Shown here piece after piece: positions 40,515-51,578 of a stretch of 54,500 nucleotides of DNA (the first letter of the stretch is position 1; each line of letters begins with the position of its first letter). The position numbers and the translations under genes are program-made. The stretch covers positions 1,429,772 to 1,484,271 of the forward strand of contig RPFO01000436.1 of assembly GCA_009746045.1 (NCBI GenBank). Direction: 5' to 3'. The stretch comes from Mesostigma viride (Eukaryota; Streptophyta; Mesostigmatophyceae; Mesostigmatales; Mesostigmataceae). A model generated the notes under the pieces. It made no database searches. It was not told the origin of the DNA and was given only the letters and a program-made list of their open reading frames with translations.

Positions 40515-40567
40515 AAGGGTGTGAACGTCTGCTTCGCGAGTATAAGGCCGAGCATGCCCTCCACTAG
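40361..40567 (+). pseudogene. Integrase chromodomain, shifted out of frame
   Basis: In the frame two bases from the integrase ORF, the sequence reads EVAEIVGHRDIKRGRGR, then QYRVRWRFAQHDYEDSW, then LEGCERLLREYKAEHAL, and stops at 40565-40567. This is the chromodomain pattern (E-I-x-H-R, YRVRW, DSW, L..Y), normally fused to the integrase C-terminus in chromoviruses. A single indel around 40355-40360 separates it from the integrase. Confidence 0.75.
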
Positions 40568-40958
40568 GCTACCGCGAAGGTAGTAGTGGTGGGGGCGCTA
40601 TGACAACGGGCTTGATCACGTGTAGCCAGGATGCCGCGAAGGCACTTGTGTTATTCACGTCGATGTGTACGCACCAGTGGCGGGTAAGCATCCCCAACGC
40701 CACGTGCAAGCAGGGCCGACTCGGCGAACGGGCGGTTCTGTCACACCTGTGGTGACACCGATCCAACAACAGGACGGTGATGCCGTGCGAACCATTCGGA
40801 CTCAGGGCACGGGCGGAATGACGGTTCTTGTCGGGACGGGACCGACCCGGCGAACGGGCGGCTCGACCGACCTGACTAAGCTCGATTCCGAGGTTTTGAG
40901 CGCAACCAGAAACGCCCCAAGTGGAACCGGATGCCCAGCGAGAAGTTAGACGTCGCGC
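40568..40958 (+). other. Spacer with short internal repeat
   Basis: Noncoding spacer after integrase. A 28-bp segment (GGCGAACGGGCGG core) is present near 40712-40738 and again near 40845-40872. Confidence 0.4.
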
Positions 40959-41932
40959 ATGTACGAACGAGGTGTCGGCGGGCAGCGTCTCCGCGGATTC
41001 CCAGAGTCCGCGCCGAGAAGCTCGAACTTACTCCGAGCGGTGGCCCGCGTGGAGACGTCCCGCGCCCATATACCAGAGAGGCGTGGCCCGATACCAGCGG
41101 TGGGCTTTATATCTCCCGCGCAGGGGTCTTTGCTCGTACAGGCGGTGGCTCGACCGGCGCCATGGACGGTGGGCGCTTACGTCAGCGCGTTTCCCGGCCC
41201 ACAACGAGTACGCCCCTTACGTGAGTTTCGGGGTGTTCCCGTCTACATTGAACTCCCACCATCGCCGTTCGTGGCCGTCGACAGCGCGGACTATCATCGA
41301 CCGCAACCGCTGCACTTTGAGGCAGGAACTCATGCGTATGTGGAGCGAGGCTCCATGCGCGAGCTAGTCTGCTTCGACTTGCACCCAGGGAGGGTGGCCC
41401 CGCGACCCCAGGACTGCCTAGAATCGACGCCAGAGGGTTCTGGTACGCGTTACGGCCCCAAGCGGGAGCTGCCAAAATACATGGTAGATGGTAAACCTCG
41501 AAAGGTTGACTGTCCCAAGTATGCTCCGTGCGAGGGAGAGGCATTCCTCGACTGGGTTGTGCCCAACTTTGTGAGGGCTCCGGGCTTTCGCTTCAACGCT
41601 CTCCAGGTGCGCGTCGTAGTGTTGACCATGGCGGGGGTTTCTTTGCGGAGCATGGATGTGGGGTTATTGATTGGAACGCGGGCACAATCATGTTCACGCA
41701 CCCGCAATACCTGGCCGCATTCATGTCGTACTGGCCCACCGGGACGTGGGTAGACCTCGCTCAAACGCGCACCAACGTGAACGAATACCAGCTCGCATAC
41801 AATGCGGATCACCTCGCTAACCCCGGGAAGATCCTCGAGGAAATTGGTGAGCAGGGTCGCCAGGTACTCCACGAGTATCGTCAACGGAAGGCGCGGTCGG
41901 GAGGGGTGGGCCCTAGCATTGGAGGAATGTGA
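40959..41932 (+). CDS. 3' ORF of the gypsy element (env position), unknown function
   Basis: Two overlapping frames look like one protein broken by a frameshift near 41640. The first has VPVYIELPPSPFVAVDSADY, PKRELPKYMVDGKPRK and EAFLDWVVPNFVRAPG. The second has FFAEHGCGVIDWNAGTIMFT, PQYLAAFMSYWPTGTWVDLA and ILEEIGEQGRQVLHEY, ending at a TGA at about 41930. No signal peptide, membrane segment or known family is recognised. It sits after integrase, where env or accessory ORFs occur in some gypsy lineages. Confidence 0.4.
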
Positions 41933-42865
41933 GGGTCGCGACCTCCTCATGGACAGTCTTGCAGACGGGATGACGAGTTCAGCGCTTGCGCGCGCATCTC
42001 CGCACAGGCAAGACGTGATTCAGCTTGGTGGTCCTCCCTGCATCGACCGCATTGGACAGTTCTGCACGCGAGCACCTCCCGTAGTCGCTGATGACGACTG
42101 CCGTGATCCATATTTTGGCCTTTGCTCGGCGGTGGCGTTTACAACGCTGTCACATGCTGGCGCGTGCGCGCCCCGCGGATCACTGTTGCGCACCCCAACT
42201 GTTGCGTGCCCGCCACTGTGCATGGTCGCGCGCAACATGTCTGCCACGCGCGTATTATTATCCCAGTTGTGATAAGCATCGTCGCCTGCAACCATGCATC
42301 CGGTAGTATTGGTATCGGTCGACCCCATCAATTGGGTTAATTGTCTTGCATGGCGTTGATTGGTGTGCGCCTCTGATTCGGGTCGCTGGCGGAATTTTAT
42401 ATGCTGCCGCGGCCCTGCACTAGCGCGGTCGCCAGGGAGGGCAGCGGTGAGAGGGAAATTAATTGATGGATTTGTGGGAAGTGGGGGAGATTCCAGGAAG
42501 GATTATGGGGGTTCCTGTTCCTGCTGTTCCAGTCCAGAGATCCAGAGTTTCCAGTCACATTGCCCTCATGGATTGCAACGGGATGGCGACAGCATCCCAT
42601 CGGCTATCAAGGAATTGTCCTTGTGTGGCAACGCCGGGGAGAATTGGCTTTACTAACCCGCTGGCGAACAGGGGTTGGGACATAGTATCCCCATGGCCGA
42701 TTTTGTACTATTGTTCTCTATAGCTGACTGCCCAGCCTGGGCAATTGTCGCTTTTGTGTGTTGCTTGTTTTGCTTGCAAGAGCTTCTTTTTTTCTTGTTT
42801 GTTTGTTTGTGTTAATTGTCTTGTTGCGTGCGCCCCAAGCCTGGACGATATAGCTATCGTCCCCT
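41933..42865 (+). other. Gypsy 3' internal region, no gene recognised
   Basis: Short ORFs without motifs. Leads into the polypurine tract. Confidence 0.4.
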
Positions 42866-42879
42866 GGGGAAGGGAGGAG
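42866..42879 (+). promoter_or_regulatory. Polypurine tract
   Basis: GGGGAAGGGAGGAG directly abuts the 3' LTR start TGTTACGG, as needed to prime plus-strand DNA. Confidence 0.85.
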
Positions 42880-43546
42880 TGTTACGGCCCAGACCTTTGT
42901 ATGGGCGTAACAATGCCTTCAATAAATAAGTCGAAAGTCATTTGTTATTCGTTTGGGACTTTCGATAGCTCGCTTTCATAGTCCGCCGGACTATAGGACT
43001 CAATTCGGGACTTATTTGGGAATTTGTCCTAAGTTCGGGACTTTGTGTGTTTATTTGGTACTTTGTGTGTTCCGGACCAGTTATTTTGGGCCTAGCCAGA
43101 AGTACGAGATCTTCTAGGGGCCGGGCCGGCCCTAGACGTCATACAGAACCTATTGGGGCTTGACGGCAGTATCTGGAAGATCGGCGCGCATGTCGGCGCG
43201 CCTGCACACCAACTTGCCAGCTTGGTAGCGCAGCTAGGTGAAATTGGTCTGTGGACGATGGACTCTCTCTCTTTGGTTTGATGATTAATGAAACGAGTGT
43301 TGACGACTCTCTCAGACCAGGGGGCACTAATCCGGATGCCATTTGCCTCATGACATGCCGTGTTATATAGCTAGATTAATTAATCATGCTATAAGGCCTA
43401 GCTGAGGATAAACCGCGGCTCAGTTAGTCAATTTACTGCGATCTTTGCTTGCTATCGCGGTACGCGGATGCGCGGCTATGCCGGCTTATTAAACTGCACC
43501 TTACACTAGATTAGATCTTTCGCACCGTCCGGCTCGGGACGTAACA
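42880..43546 (+). repeat. 3' LTR of the gypsy element
   Basis: 667 bp, TGTTACGG...CGTAACA, uninterrupted copy of the 5' LTR. Contains the AATAAATAAG polyadenylation-type signal near 42920. Confidence 0.95.
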
Positions 43547-43551
43547 CCGGA
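43547..43551 (+). repeat. Target-site duplication, right copy
   Basis: CCGGA, matching 23209-23213. Confidence 0.9.
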
Positions 43552-44488
43552 CTGTTGGAAGCCCCCATGGGCATAACAGTCCATTGGAACTGGCCCCATG
43601 GTGTGGAGAATGCAGTTTTGGGGAAATCTGATCTGTGGCTACTCTGATTTGCCATAAGGCGTGCCTGAGGTCAAGCTTGGTGAAGTAAGACACTCCTGAT
43701 GTCCTCTCTAGCAACTCATCAATTCTTGGCAGTGGATATTTCGACTTGACAGTGACCTTGTTTAGGCCTCTCAGGTCAATACACAACCGCCAGCCACCAT
43801 CATGCTTTGGTACCAGAAGACATCCAGAACTGAAGGGGCTATTGGCAGGAAGAATCAGTCCAGCTTCTAACAACCCAGTCAAAATACTCTTCAGCTCAGC
43901 CATCTCAGCAGCCCCCATCCTATACATGGGTACTGTACCCCCCTCATATGTCATAGTAGGGGGGCCTAGCACCTTCCATGAGTTTGATGACATGATGAGT
44001 GATTGGCCCTTCAGGGGGGTACTGAGGCATCTTGTCTTCAAAAATAGATTATAGAAGCAAACCTGTCCAGACGGGGCGTCATGCAGTCTCTGCTCCTCCT
44101 CTGTGACGGCTGGTGCTGGGCTGACTGCATTCACCGTGTGTCTAGGGGTCTCGTCAGTGGGGGAATTGGAGATCAGGTGCAAGAAAAAGATGTGGTCCAT
44201 TGGGTAGGTAGCCAGATAAGACAGGCTGTGTTGAGCAGACCACACATGTTTAAGTAATGCTGCACGCTTCTCCTCCAGGGTGGGCACCTTGACGTCCTCC
44301 TGAGCACCTGAAACCCCTTTTCCATCATTGACAGCCTCGTTGGTAGAACAACACTCCGTGACTGGTCTTTCTCCCCCTCTTACCACCGTAGTTGGATCCC
44401 ACACCGACCCATCCTGGAACTGCACCACCTTATCTGACCATGAGATAGCAGGGTTAGCAGACTCCAACCATGGCATCCCCAGAATCAC
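43547..44488 (-). pseudogene. Minus-strand gypsy relic: protease end and reverse transcriptase start
   Basis: On the minus strand: ILGMPWLESANPAISW (C-terminal part of protease), then a linker, then the RT N-terminal blocks LVPKHDGGWRLCIDLRGLNK, PLPRIDELLERTSG and [16 protein letters not shown] (motif A Asp). A slip near 43630 leads to [18 protein letters not shown] and then the insertion point at NSP. The RT frame continues at 23213. The coding is interrupted by the gypsy element at 23214-43546. Confidence 0.82.
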
Positions 44489-45139
44489 ATCAACAGCTGT
44501 GAGTGGAATAACGTCTGCTGTGACTGATAAGGTTTGAAGTGGGCAAGTACACCTGGCTGGAAGGTCAGGTGCACATAGCCAGGTGAGTTACTCTGCCTGC
44601 CATCAGAATATTGGACTCGAACTGGTGTTGGGTGAGGGAGAACTGGTAAGTGCAGCTCATGAACCAGGAAAGTAGAGATGTAATTACTCGATCCCTGCAC
44701 CAGAGTCAATCATGAAGAGACATAGAGGCTGAGCCAAAGCAACTGGCACATATAACAGCCTAGCTTGAAACTTCAACAGCTGACTGGGAACAGGAGGGCC
44801 CAATGAGGTGACAGAATCAGATGCAGACAGATTGTTTACAGGACGAACATGCACAGCAGGCAAACCAGTCAACTCAACAGCAGGAGGTGGTTCTGGGGGT
44901 CCACTAGTTTTTTGGCCGCTCAGGAGGGGGGTGGTCTGAGGACGAGCCCCCAACTGGAAGCTGCACCTGCTGGTCATCTGGAGGTTCCTCATCTCCATCC
45001 CCACCCTCCTCCTCAGCCAGGAGCTGCCACAGCGCGTTGACCATCCTTCGTCTGTCTTGTCTAGCTGCTGAAGGCCTTCGACTAGAAGGGCCCCCTCCCG
45101 GCCGGACGACTGGAAGTTGGGTGTGAACCCAGGCTGCAT
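44489..45139 (-). pseudogene. Minus-strand gypsy relic: aspartic protease region
   Basis: LCLFMIDSGAG (active-site DSGA) near 44700 and, after a frame slip, NYISTFLVHELHLPVL and VQYSDGRQSNSPGYVHL, similar in layout to the protease of the plus-strand element (SDGRKSPSPGRVYI). Slips at about 44690 and 44490 show decay. Confidence 0.7.
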
Positions 45140-45796
45140 CCGGTGGTCGCTCTGGCTGACCCCAGGTCGAGGTAAACCGGATGGCCGTGTGAAGGGAAGA
45201 GAACCTTGTGGACCGCCTTGGTGTCAGCTGGAAACTGGTCCCGCTTGGGGCAGTCACGTGCGAAGTGCCCTCAGTGGTTGGCCGCACGTGAAACAGGCCC
45301 CCAGTTGGACTGCTACAGGGCATTGAGCTCCTCAAGCACAACGTCCAGCTGGTTCAGTGCCAGGCTTCTTGAGAGAGGATGCTTGGGTATACCTGCAGTG
45401 GGCTCCCACTTGATGGAGAAGTCGGGTACACAACACAGTGTGAGGGCATAAGAAGACAGCACAGTGTCCCTATTCCATTCGACATAGTCGTAGGGAGAAA
45501 AGTGTTTGTCAATGTCGACCTTGACTTGAGGGGAAAGCCCATATGCAGGAACCTGTGCAGAGCCTCACTCAGCATCAGAGCACTGGGGGATCTTGGCTCG
45601 TAGATTGGTGAATGTCTCCACATACTGTGGTAACGTGAGCCTGCGTACAATTAGCTAAAGAGTCCCGGTCCAGGCGAAGCTGGTTCTGGGGAAGCAAGAA
45701 GCGTCTGAAAGACAACATGCGGGTGCATGGTAAATCCTTGCAATTGTTACCTGCTGGAGAACGCAAAAACTCGTCAAACCTGTCTGCTGCCAGACT
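45140..45796 (-). pseudogene. Minus-strand gypsy relic: gag 3' part with broken zinc knuckle
   Basis: Minus-strand frames encode RFDEFLRSPAGNNC, VETFTNLRAKIPQCSDAE and VEWNRDTVLSSYALTL. At about 45290-45240 is a CFTCGQP...GHFARDCPKRDQ zinc knuckle with a one-base slip in its middle. The 5' end joins the TIR element at 45797, beyond which gag continues at 47670. Confidence 0.6.
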
Positions 45797-47669
45797 TCCA
45801 TTATACGTAATACGCGGTTATACGCACAAGGTCCATACAAAGTATAATACGGTATAATACGGTACAGTACGCGATCGTACGTTACCACTAGATTTGATGG
45901 TTTTCAGGACTGTGTCAACCATTTCTCACTCACGGACATGTTTGTGACACTAATAAGCATAGAATACACAGTTGGCTCACTGCCCTGCATACAAGGTACA
46001 TGATTTTACTGTAGTTCAACAAAGCAATCATACACGCATGGAGTCTAGTATCCCTGGACTCACGATAAAACATCGCACACATGCACGTAGCTGAAGACAC
46101 TTACTACCATGCAAAGAAATAGTCATTCATGCAATATATATAGGCAAATAGTATATGAGCCAGCTGTGCATCGTGCAAGTTGTCGGCCCTTTGCAGTGAA
46201 AGCATACCGACTCTGCCTGACCCGGCTGCATGCCGGTTAGCCATACTGTACCATATTGCTATACCTCCTTTTCGATAGAAAAAAAGGGCCAAGAAACTGG
46301 GGACGAAATCGAGTTTCTATACTGCACAACCATGCAAATGCCCTGACTTTCAGAAGGTTTGCACATGCAGCTTTGCTACCATACTGCCCATACTGTACCA
46401 TATTGCTATACCTCCTTTTCGATAGAAAAAAAGGGTCAAGAAACTGGGGACGAAATCGAGTTTCTATACTGCACAACCATGCAAATGCCCTGACTTCCAG
46501 AAGGTTTGCACATGCAGCTTTGCTACCATCAAGTAAACATAGAAAACTGCAGCAATGATGTCCGCAATTCTCACAGCACAGGTCCGGTATGCGCTGCAGT
46601 CACGCTGCATTTATAAATCAGCATCAACTTGGCTCGAGCCAAGAGATCATACGAGCGATCCTGAAGACTGCTTGAGCAGCAAAGAAGGTAATCCACAAAC
46701 TATATCGTGGCAAATGGTTACACGAGCGGCCCTCTTTATGTATATAACAACCAAACCTTGACGCACCACTGGAACCCTGGCCGTCGTGACGCTTTGCAGT
46801 TGTAAAATATTCGAAGCCTCGGATTCGTGAGTACATGATAAAGAATAGACACCTTCGCACGGGACACCATACAGTCTTCAAGTCTACATCCATACTAACA
46901 ACGACCCATTGTTGTTGTTGTTGTGGCCCACCACGCCGCACATGGGCAGCAGAGGTTAGAGAAGGCCGAGGGCCAGGACACTGCACACACAACAACGACC
47001 TGAGAGCCCTAGTACTACAACTGGCCTCAATCGGTACCACTAAAGGTGCAAATGAAAGCCTGCCCAATTTTCTGGCGCTTCTTAAACTGCACATCATCGT
47101 CATGGGCCAACCATTAATTGAAGACAAGGCTGCGATTCTTGATGAAAATTTAGATTGCCTGCCACTTCAAATTTCGATATTCACGTAACTTTGCTAACCT
47201 TCCAGTTAACTAGTGTCCATATCTGACCATGTCCGAGGCAAAGGGCCATCAAATTTTGCACACCTCCCAGGCTCATAATACTATTTGCACCATAGGAAAT
47301 TAAGAGTACAGTACACCCACAGTACGCCCGCATCAGGTAACCCTTGCGCCTTGAATTTGCACGCGTTATCAACGTGGACGTCATCTCAACATCTGAAGTA
47401 GGTACTTCAGATCCGAAAGACACTCTTCCGTTGATCTTATAGGACGCACCGGCTTTGTTCAAAGTGGCCATCCGTCGTCCTGACGCATGGGCACCAAAAT
47501 CCCAACCCGCCGGGCTGCAAAACCGTGCCGAAACCCGTCATACGCCCGCTAATACGCTATTATTGGCCGTATAATACGGAAAAATACGCAAATCGTATAA
47601 AACGTACGAAAATTATACGCACGACATTGTATAATCCGTATTATACCGTATTATACGCCGTATAATGGA
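45797..47669. mobile_element. TIR element (probably non-autonomous DNA transposon) inserted in gag relic
   Basis: Terminal inverted repeats TCCATTATACG (45797-45807) and CGTATAATGGA (47659-47669), flanked by a 3-bp ACT duplication (45794-45796 and 47670-47672). Both subterminal regions carry clusters of GTATAATACGG-like motifs (about 45835-45865 and 47550-47660). The interior is AT-rich and contains a 147-bp tandem duplication, and no transposase is recognised. A plus-strand ORF at 46835-47188 has a Cys run but no motif. Confidence 0.6.
46241..46530 (+). repeat. Two-copy 147-bp tandem duplication
   Basis: 46241-46387 and 46388-46530 are nearly identical, both starting CCATACTGTACCATATTGC. 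Confidence 0.92.
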
Positions 47670-48430
47670 ACTCTGTACGCTGCACTGTCGCTCATTCGCT
47701 GCCGGACCATTTTCTTCTGAATGTCCAGGGTAAGTCGTTCTTCCGCTCGTTTGCCATAGTTGGCGAAGTGGATAGCGAACACGTCCTGCAACTTGGTAGA
47801 GAAATGATCAAAGCTGCGATGGGTAAGGTTAGTGAGCGACAGCTTGTCTACAGATTCAACCTTGGGAAAAGGTGGAGCCGGACCTTGATGTGGCGGCAGT
47901 GTGATGGTCACGGCGACGTCGCTGGCGGGTGTGGCGAAGGTGACCGAGGTCGCATGCGAGGGGTCCTGTCTCTCGCTATCCTGCGTCTCATTCCCCGGAG
48001 CAACTGTGGAGTGATAAGGTAGAACCCCTCTGTCACCCAACTTAGGAGCCTCTCTATCCACTCTAGCAACCATCTCACGCATGGCCACCTCCTCATCCGC
48101 AATCCTCTGACGAAGTCGTCCCACATCCTGTTCCACCTCCTCCACCATCTTTCTATACATCGCTGCATGTTGTTCATCTTGTTGTAGTTTGATTTTTGCT
48201 GCTGAGAGGCGATCCGCGGCTAATCGGGCCCCGTCTCGACCTGGCGTGGTAACACGAAAAAGAAAAGATGATGAAGCAGTATAGGTACTGGAGTCCGCTC
48301 GCCTGAAACCCTGGGCGACAGCGACCCTCCTCCTCCACCCACGCCCGTGATTGAGCGACGGCTCGCCTGGTTGGATACCAGACGCAATGACAGAAAACTT
48401 TGGCCCGACGGACAGCGAGGCCCGCCTCAC
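47670..48430 (-). pseudogene. Minus-strand gypsy relic: gag 5' part with coiled coil
   Basis: About 250 codons on the minus strand. A coiled-coil-like stretch, KMVEEVEQDVGRLRQRI, continues as EEVAMREMVARVDRE. A segment near the end reads SLTNLTHRSFDHFSTKLQDV and LTLDIQKKMVRQRMSDSAAY, and the frame is broken by the TIR element at 47669. The position between a primer-binding site (48821) and the zinc-knuckle half of gag supports gag. Confidence 0.5.
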
Positions 48431-48820
48431 TTATAAGACATAGAAGTACGATCAAAATCAAGTTGAGGCCGTGGAGTATGGGTAGTTTGCGCAGCACCTT
48501 CCCTTAGTAGAGAGTGAGGTGAATGAGATGAAGAAGGATCTCCCGCACCTGGTTCTGTAGGGGGTAAAGGTGATTGTGTCGTTAAACTACTTATACCACC
48601 ACATGGGGTCGCGATCGTCTACCTAGTAGAAACAACGGTTACGGCTGACTTCCAGTCAGAAAGAGCAAGACACTGGTCACAGGAGGATATGTCTCTCTCT
48701 TTATTACCTGAAGTTTTCCGCAACTCCATTGTTCTTCCCGGATGGTAGACATCTTTTCAACATTGTGCTACCCAGAAGATTCTGCTCAGACTCACTGAAG
48801 AGAAACACCGAAGTAGAGAT

Positions 48821-48833
48821 CCTCCGATACCAA
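48821..48833 (-). promoter_or_regulatory. Primer-binding site of the minus-strand gypsy relic
   Basis: Minus strand TTGGTATCGGAGG directly after an LTR-like end ...GTTACA (48834 onward). Close to the Met-tRNA-type site and to the sequence used by the plus-strand element. Confidence 0.55.
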
Positions 48834-49431
48834 TGTAACGACTAAAAATGATCATCGTCATCATCCATAGTCCAAATACGAAAGATCTTTACCTGGGTTG
48901 CGTTCCTGAGTCTCAGATCTCCAAGTGTATCGGGGCAACGTTGAGATGGAGATTCCACAGCACGTGATTTACGGAACCACACCCCTTGTAGACACAAAGA
49001 CAAGTTGTGCCCTAGACGTCTTCTGTGGAACTGAAAGCAGTCTAGTGTCAAAGGGCTCTTTTGAGGATGGACAACAAAGACCAAGCTTCATTATACCATG
49101 ATCAGGATGGATCAAAACCAACGTGTCAACAATCATGGCGACCCCACGTCCTTCATATCGACGTGCTTGTCGAGCTTGTCTCAACCTTAGCCTGAAAGGA
49201 ACCAAGCAGAATCATGGAATCTCAAAACGAGATCTTCTCATCCTTCCTAGTCACACGAAACAGAACAACACCACACACAGCCTGGCAGAATCCAGACATG
49301 AGATCCTAAATCTGTACGTAGTAAGCACTGAAGTCCTAAAGGAGCATTTAAGACTTGAAAGTACCGACCAACAAACTAACCCCACGTGGATCAGGCCACG
49401 ACCAATAAGGGCTTCTGCAAGTCGGTTGACA
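48834..49431 (-). repeat. Putative 5' LTR of the minus-strand gypsy relic
   Basis: On the minus strand it would begin TGTCAACCGAC at 49431 and end GTTACA at 48834 (598 bp). The partner LTR is not in the window, so the outer boundary rests only on the TG...CA rule. Confidence 0.35.
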
Positions 49432-49433
49432 AA

Positions 49434-51351
49434 TTGTTGAGCTTCGCTCATTTTATATATATGACGCGTGGACGGGCTCAAAGGGGACCGACCTGCCGTA
49501 GGTAGCGTAAGACTAGCTCTTGTCACGAGGGTACTGCATCGGCCGGCCCTTTTTGTGCCGAGGCTGAGTGTGGTTCCGGAGTGCAGGCCTAGGTAGCTTC
49601 TAACGTACGTCACTAGACCTTGTTACCTACGCCAGCCGCCAGGCGTGGCGCAACTGTGATGGGCAGTCTGTACACCTTGTGACCTGCGCCAGCCGGCAGG
49701 CCTGCGTGGCGCAATGTGAATGATAGTCAGTACTTAAAGTGGTGTAGGGGACGTAAGGAGGCCTCTTTTCAGCTTCGCAACTTGATCCCAGCATTTGCTG
49801 GCAAGGTCGGCTGGCCGCTATGGCGGCTGCGCTGAATGTACTAAGCCGATGCTATCGGCCTCTCCGGGCGTGGAGAGGCCTGGAATAAAGTTCTTTATGT
49901 TCTCCACCAACCGTTAGAGGCCACGGTAATGGTTGTTGGGTGGGGGGCTCTACGATTTGAGTAAAAGGGTGTGATTTCCGGCGCTGGGCCCACTGACGAT
50001 TGCCTTCTACCCCTGGGTGCGGCAAGCAGCTTCCTGACACTGGGGAAGCTGCGTTTTAAGTCGGACAACGTCAGGGAAGGAGCCATACAGGGCAGGGCCA
50101 GCGGCTACGGTGGAAAGAATCACAGGTGGAGGCGAATCTGCCTTAAACGTGGAGATGGCTAGCGCGGGGTGCCAGGGTAGCCCAAAACTGCCAGGAGCCT
50201 GACAGCGGACCCGATCTTTCGGCCTGTGGCCAGACGGGAGTTTCGGGGAGGATGCGGGGCTGGAGCAAATCTTGGTGGGAGGAGCGCGCTCTTCATCATT
50301 GCCCAGTTTTTTCAGCAAAGAATGTTCGCCTGGCGAGGCTGCAATTCTGGCTGTTTTACCGCCTTTGTTTTTATCCTGTATGATGCATTATAGGAAAAGC
50401 AATAAAGAGTTTGGTTCAGCCAGGGGGGCATATCTATGCCATAAAAATTTCCTACACATACACAAGCCCTGGTCGGGGCCTTGGCTAAGCAGTTTCCAAG
50501 CCAAGGCCTTGGTAGGGTAGAGGGCCTATCGCCACAAAGGTTTCAATGCCGGGAAATCCCAGCCTCGGGGGTGGGGCTGGTGATGGGTCCTGGGCTTGTG
50601 AGAGACGGTCCGGGGGCGTAAGGCCAAATGAGCAGCCGCTGGAAACCGCCCTCCTAACGGGGGGAATTAACGACATGGGTGCCGCCCTGCGTCCGCCGGG
50701 AAACCGTAGCGGCCACACGGGGGCGGCAGTACAGCCGCGGCAGCGTGCCGGAGCCGGGGGCCATGGGCGGAAAGAAACTCGGCACCAAGGTTGGCGACAG
50801 CCTTGGTGGCCAGGTAGGAGGTGTGGGGGCAACACCTTGTGTTCGAGTATGCTGGGCCCCCAGCATGGTGCTACAATAACCAACTTGATAATGATGTGCA
50901 CTGAGATTGAAGGTGTGGTATAGGCTGTCCGTATAAAGCCTAGCACACAAAAAAGTAAAATAAATGTTTCTCTTGGCGGGAAGGAACTCCAATGAACCAA
51001 TAACAAGAAATGCATTTGTTGAGCTTCGCTCATTTTATATAAGACGCGTGGACGGGCTCAAAGGGGACCGACCTGCCGTAGGTAGCGTAAGACTAGCGCT
51101 TGTCACGAGGGTACTGCACCGGCCGGCCCGTTTTGTGCCGAGGCTGAGTGTGGTTCCGGAGTGCAGGCCTAGGTAGCTTCTAACGTACGTCACTAGACCT
51201 TGTTACCTATGCCAGCCGCCAGGCGTGGCGCAACTGTGATGGGCAGTCAGTACACCTTGTACCTGCGCCAGCCGGCAGGCCTGTGTGGCGCAATGTGAAT
51301 GATAGTCAGTACTTAAAGTGGTGTAGGGGACGTAGGGAGGCCTCTTTTCAG
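49434..51351. repeat. Direct-repeat pair (49434-49782 and 51016-51351) around noncoding DNA
   Basis: 349-bp and 336-bp copies share about 97% identity by eye and start TTGTTGAGCTTCGCTC, with ATTTTATATA shortly after, and end GGCCTCTTTTCAG. They could be LTRs (TGTTGAG...TTTTCA) around a 1.2-kb interior with no coding sequence, as in TRIM/LARD elements, or a non-autonomous split-repeat element. No target duplication is found. The second copy ends in a hairpin GGGAGGCCTC-TTTTCA-GAGGCCTCCC at 51335-51360. Confidence 0.6.
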
Positions 51352-51578
51352 AGGCCTCCCCTGGCGAACAAAAACAAGAAATGTATGTGTAAGTTCCAAG
51401 TACCGCCTTCCTGAAAAACCTTATAACTTTCTCAATACTTGTCCAAAAGACCTCGAATAAAAGCCTAACGTTCACAAAACAAAGGATGTAACAACAAATC
51501 ACTTTTGCTTGTTACAGCAGGGTATAAGAGCAACCCCTCCCACTGAGGACTTATGCTCACGTGCCGCACTCACGTGTC

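Larger units (their letters stand above)
23214..43546 (+). mobile_element. Ty3/gypsy LTR retrotransposon carrying two nested insertions
   Basis: The two LTRs start TGTTACG and end CGTAACA, and the element is flanked by the duplication CCGGA. After removing the nested elements at 23446-28643 and 29820-35322 it is about 9.6 kb. Order: 5' LTR (23214-23445 plus 28644-29081), Met-type primer-binding site, leader with a small hybrid-binding ORF, gag, protease-integrase with an out-of-frame chromodomain, a 3' ORF, polypurine tract, and 3' LTR (42880-43546). The LTRs differ at about eight places, including a 3-bp indel, so the insertion is young. No reverse transcriptase or RNase H is encoded, so this copy would depend on another element. 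Confidence 0.92.

Noticed and set aside
46835-47188. Transposase of the TIR element
   Set aside because: The ORF has a Cys run from a TTG repeat and no DDE or zinc-finger pattern.
51330-51360. Rho-independent terminator
   Set aside because: Strong hairpin, but the context is eukaryotic and it coincides with a repeat boundary.
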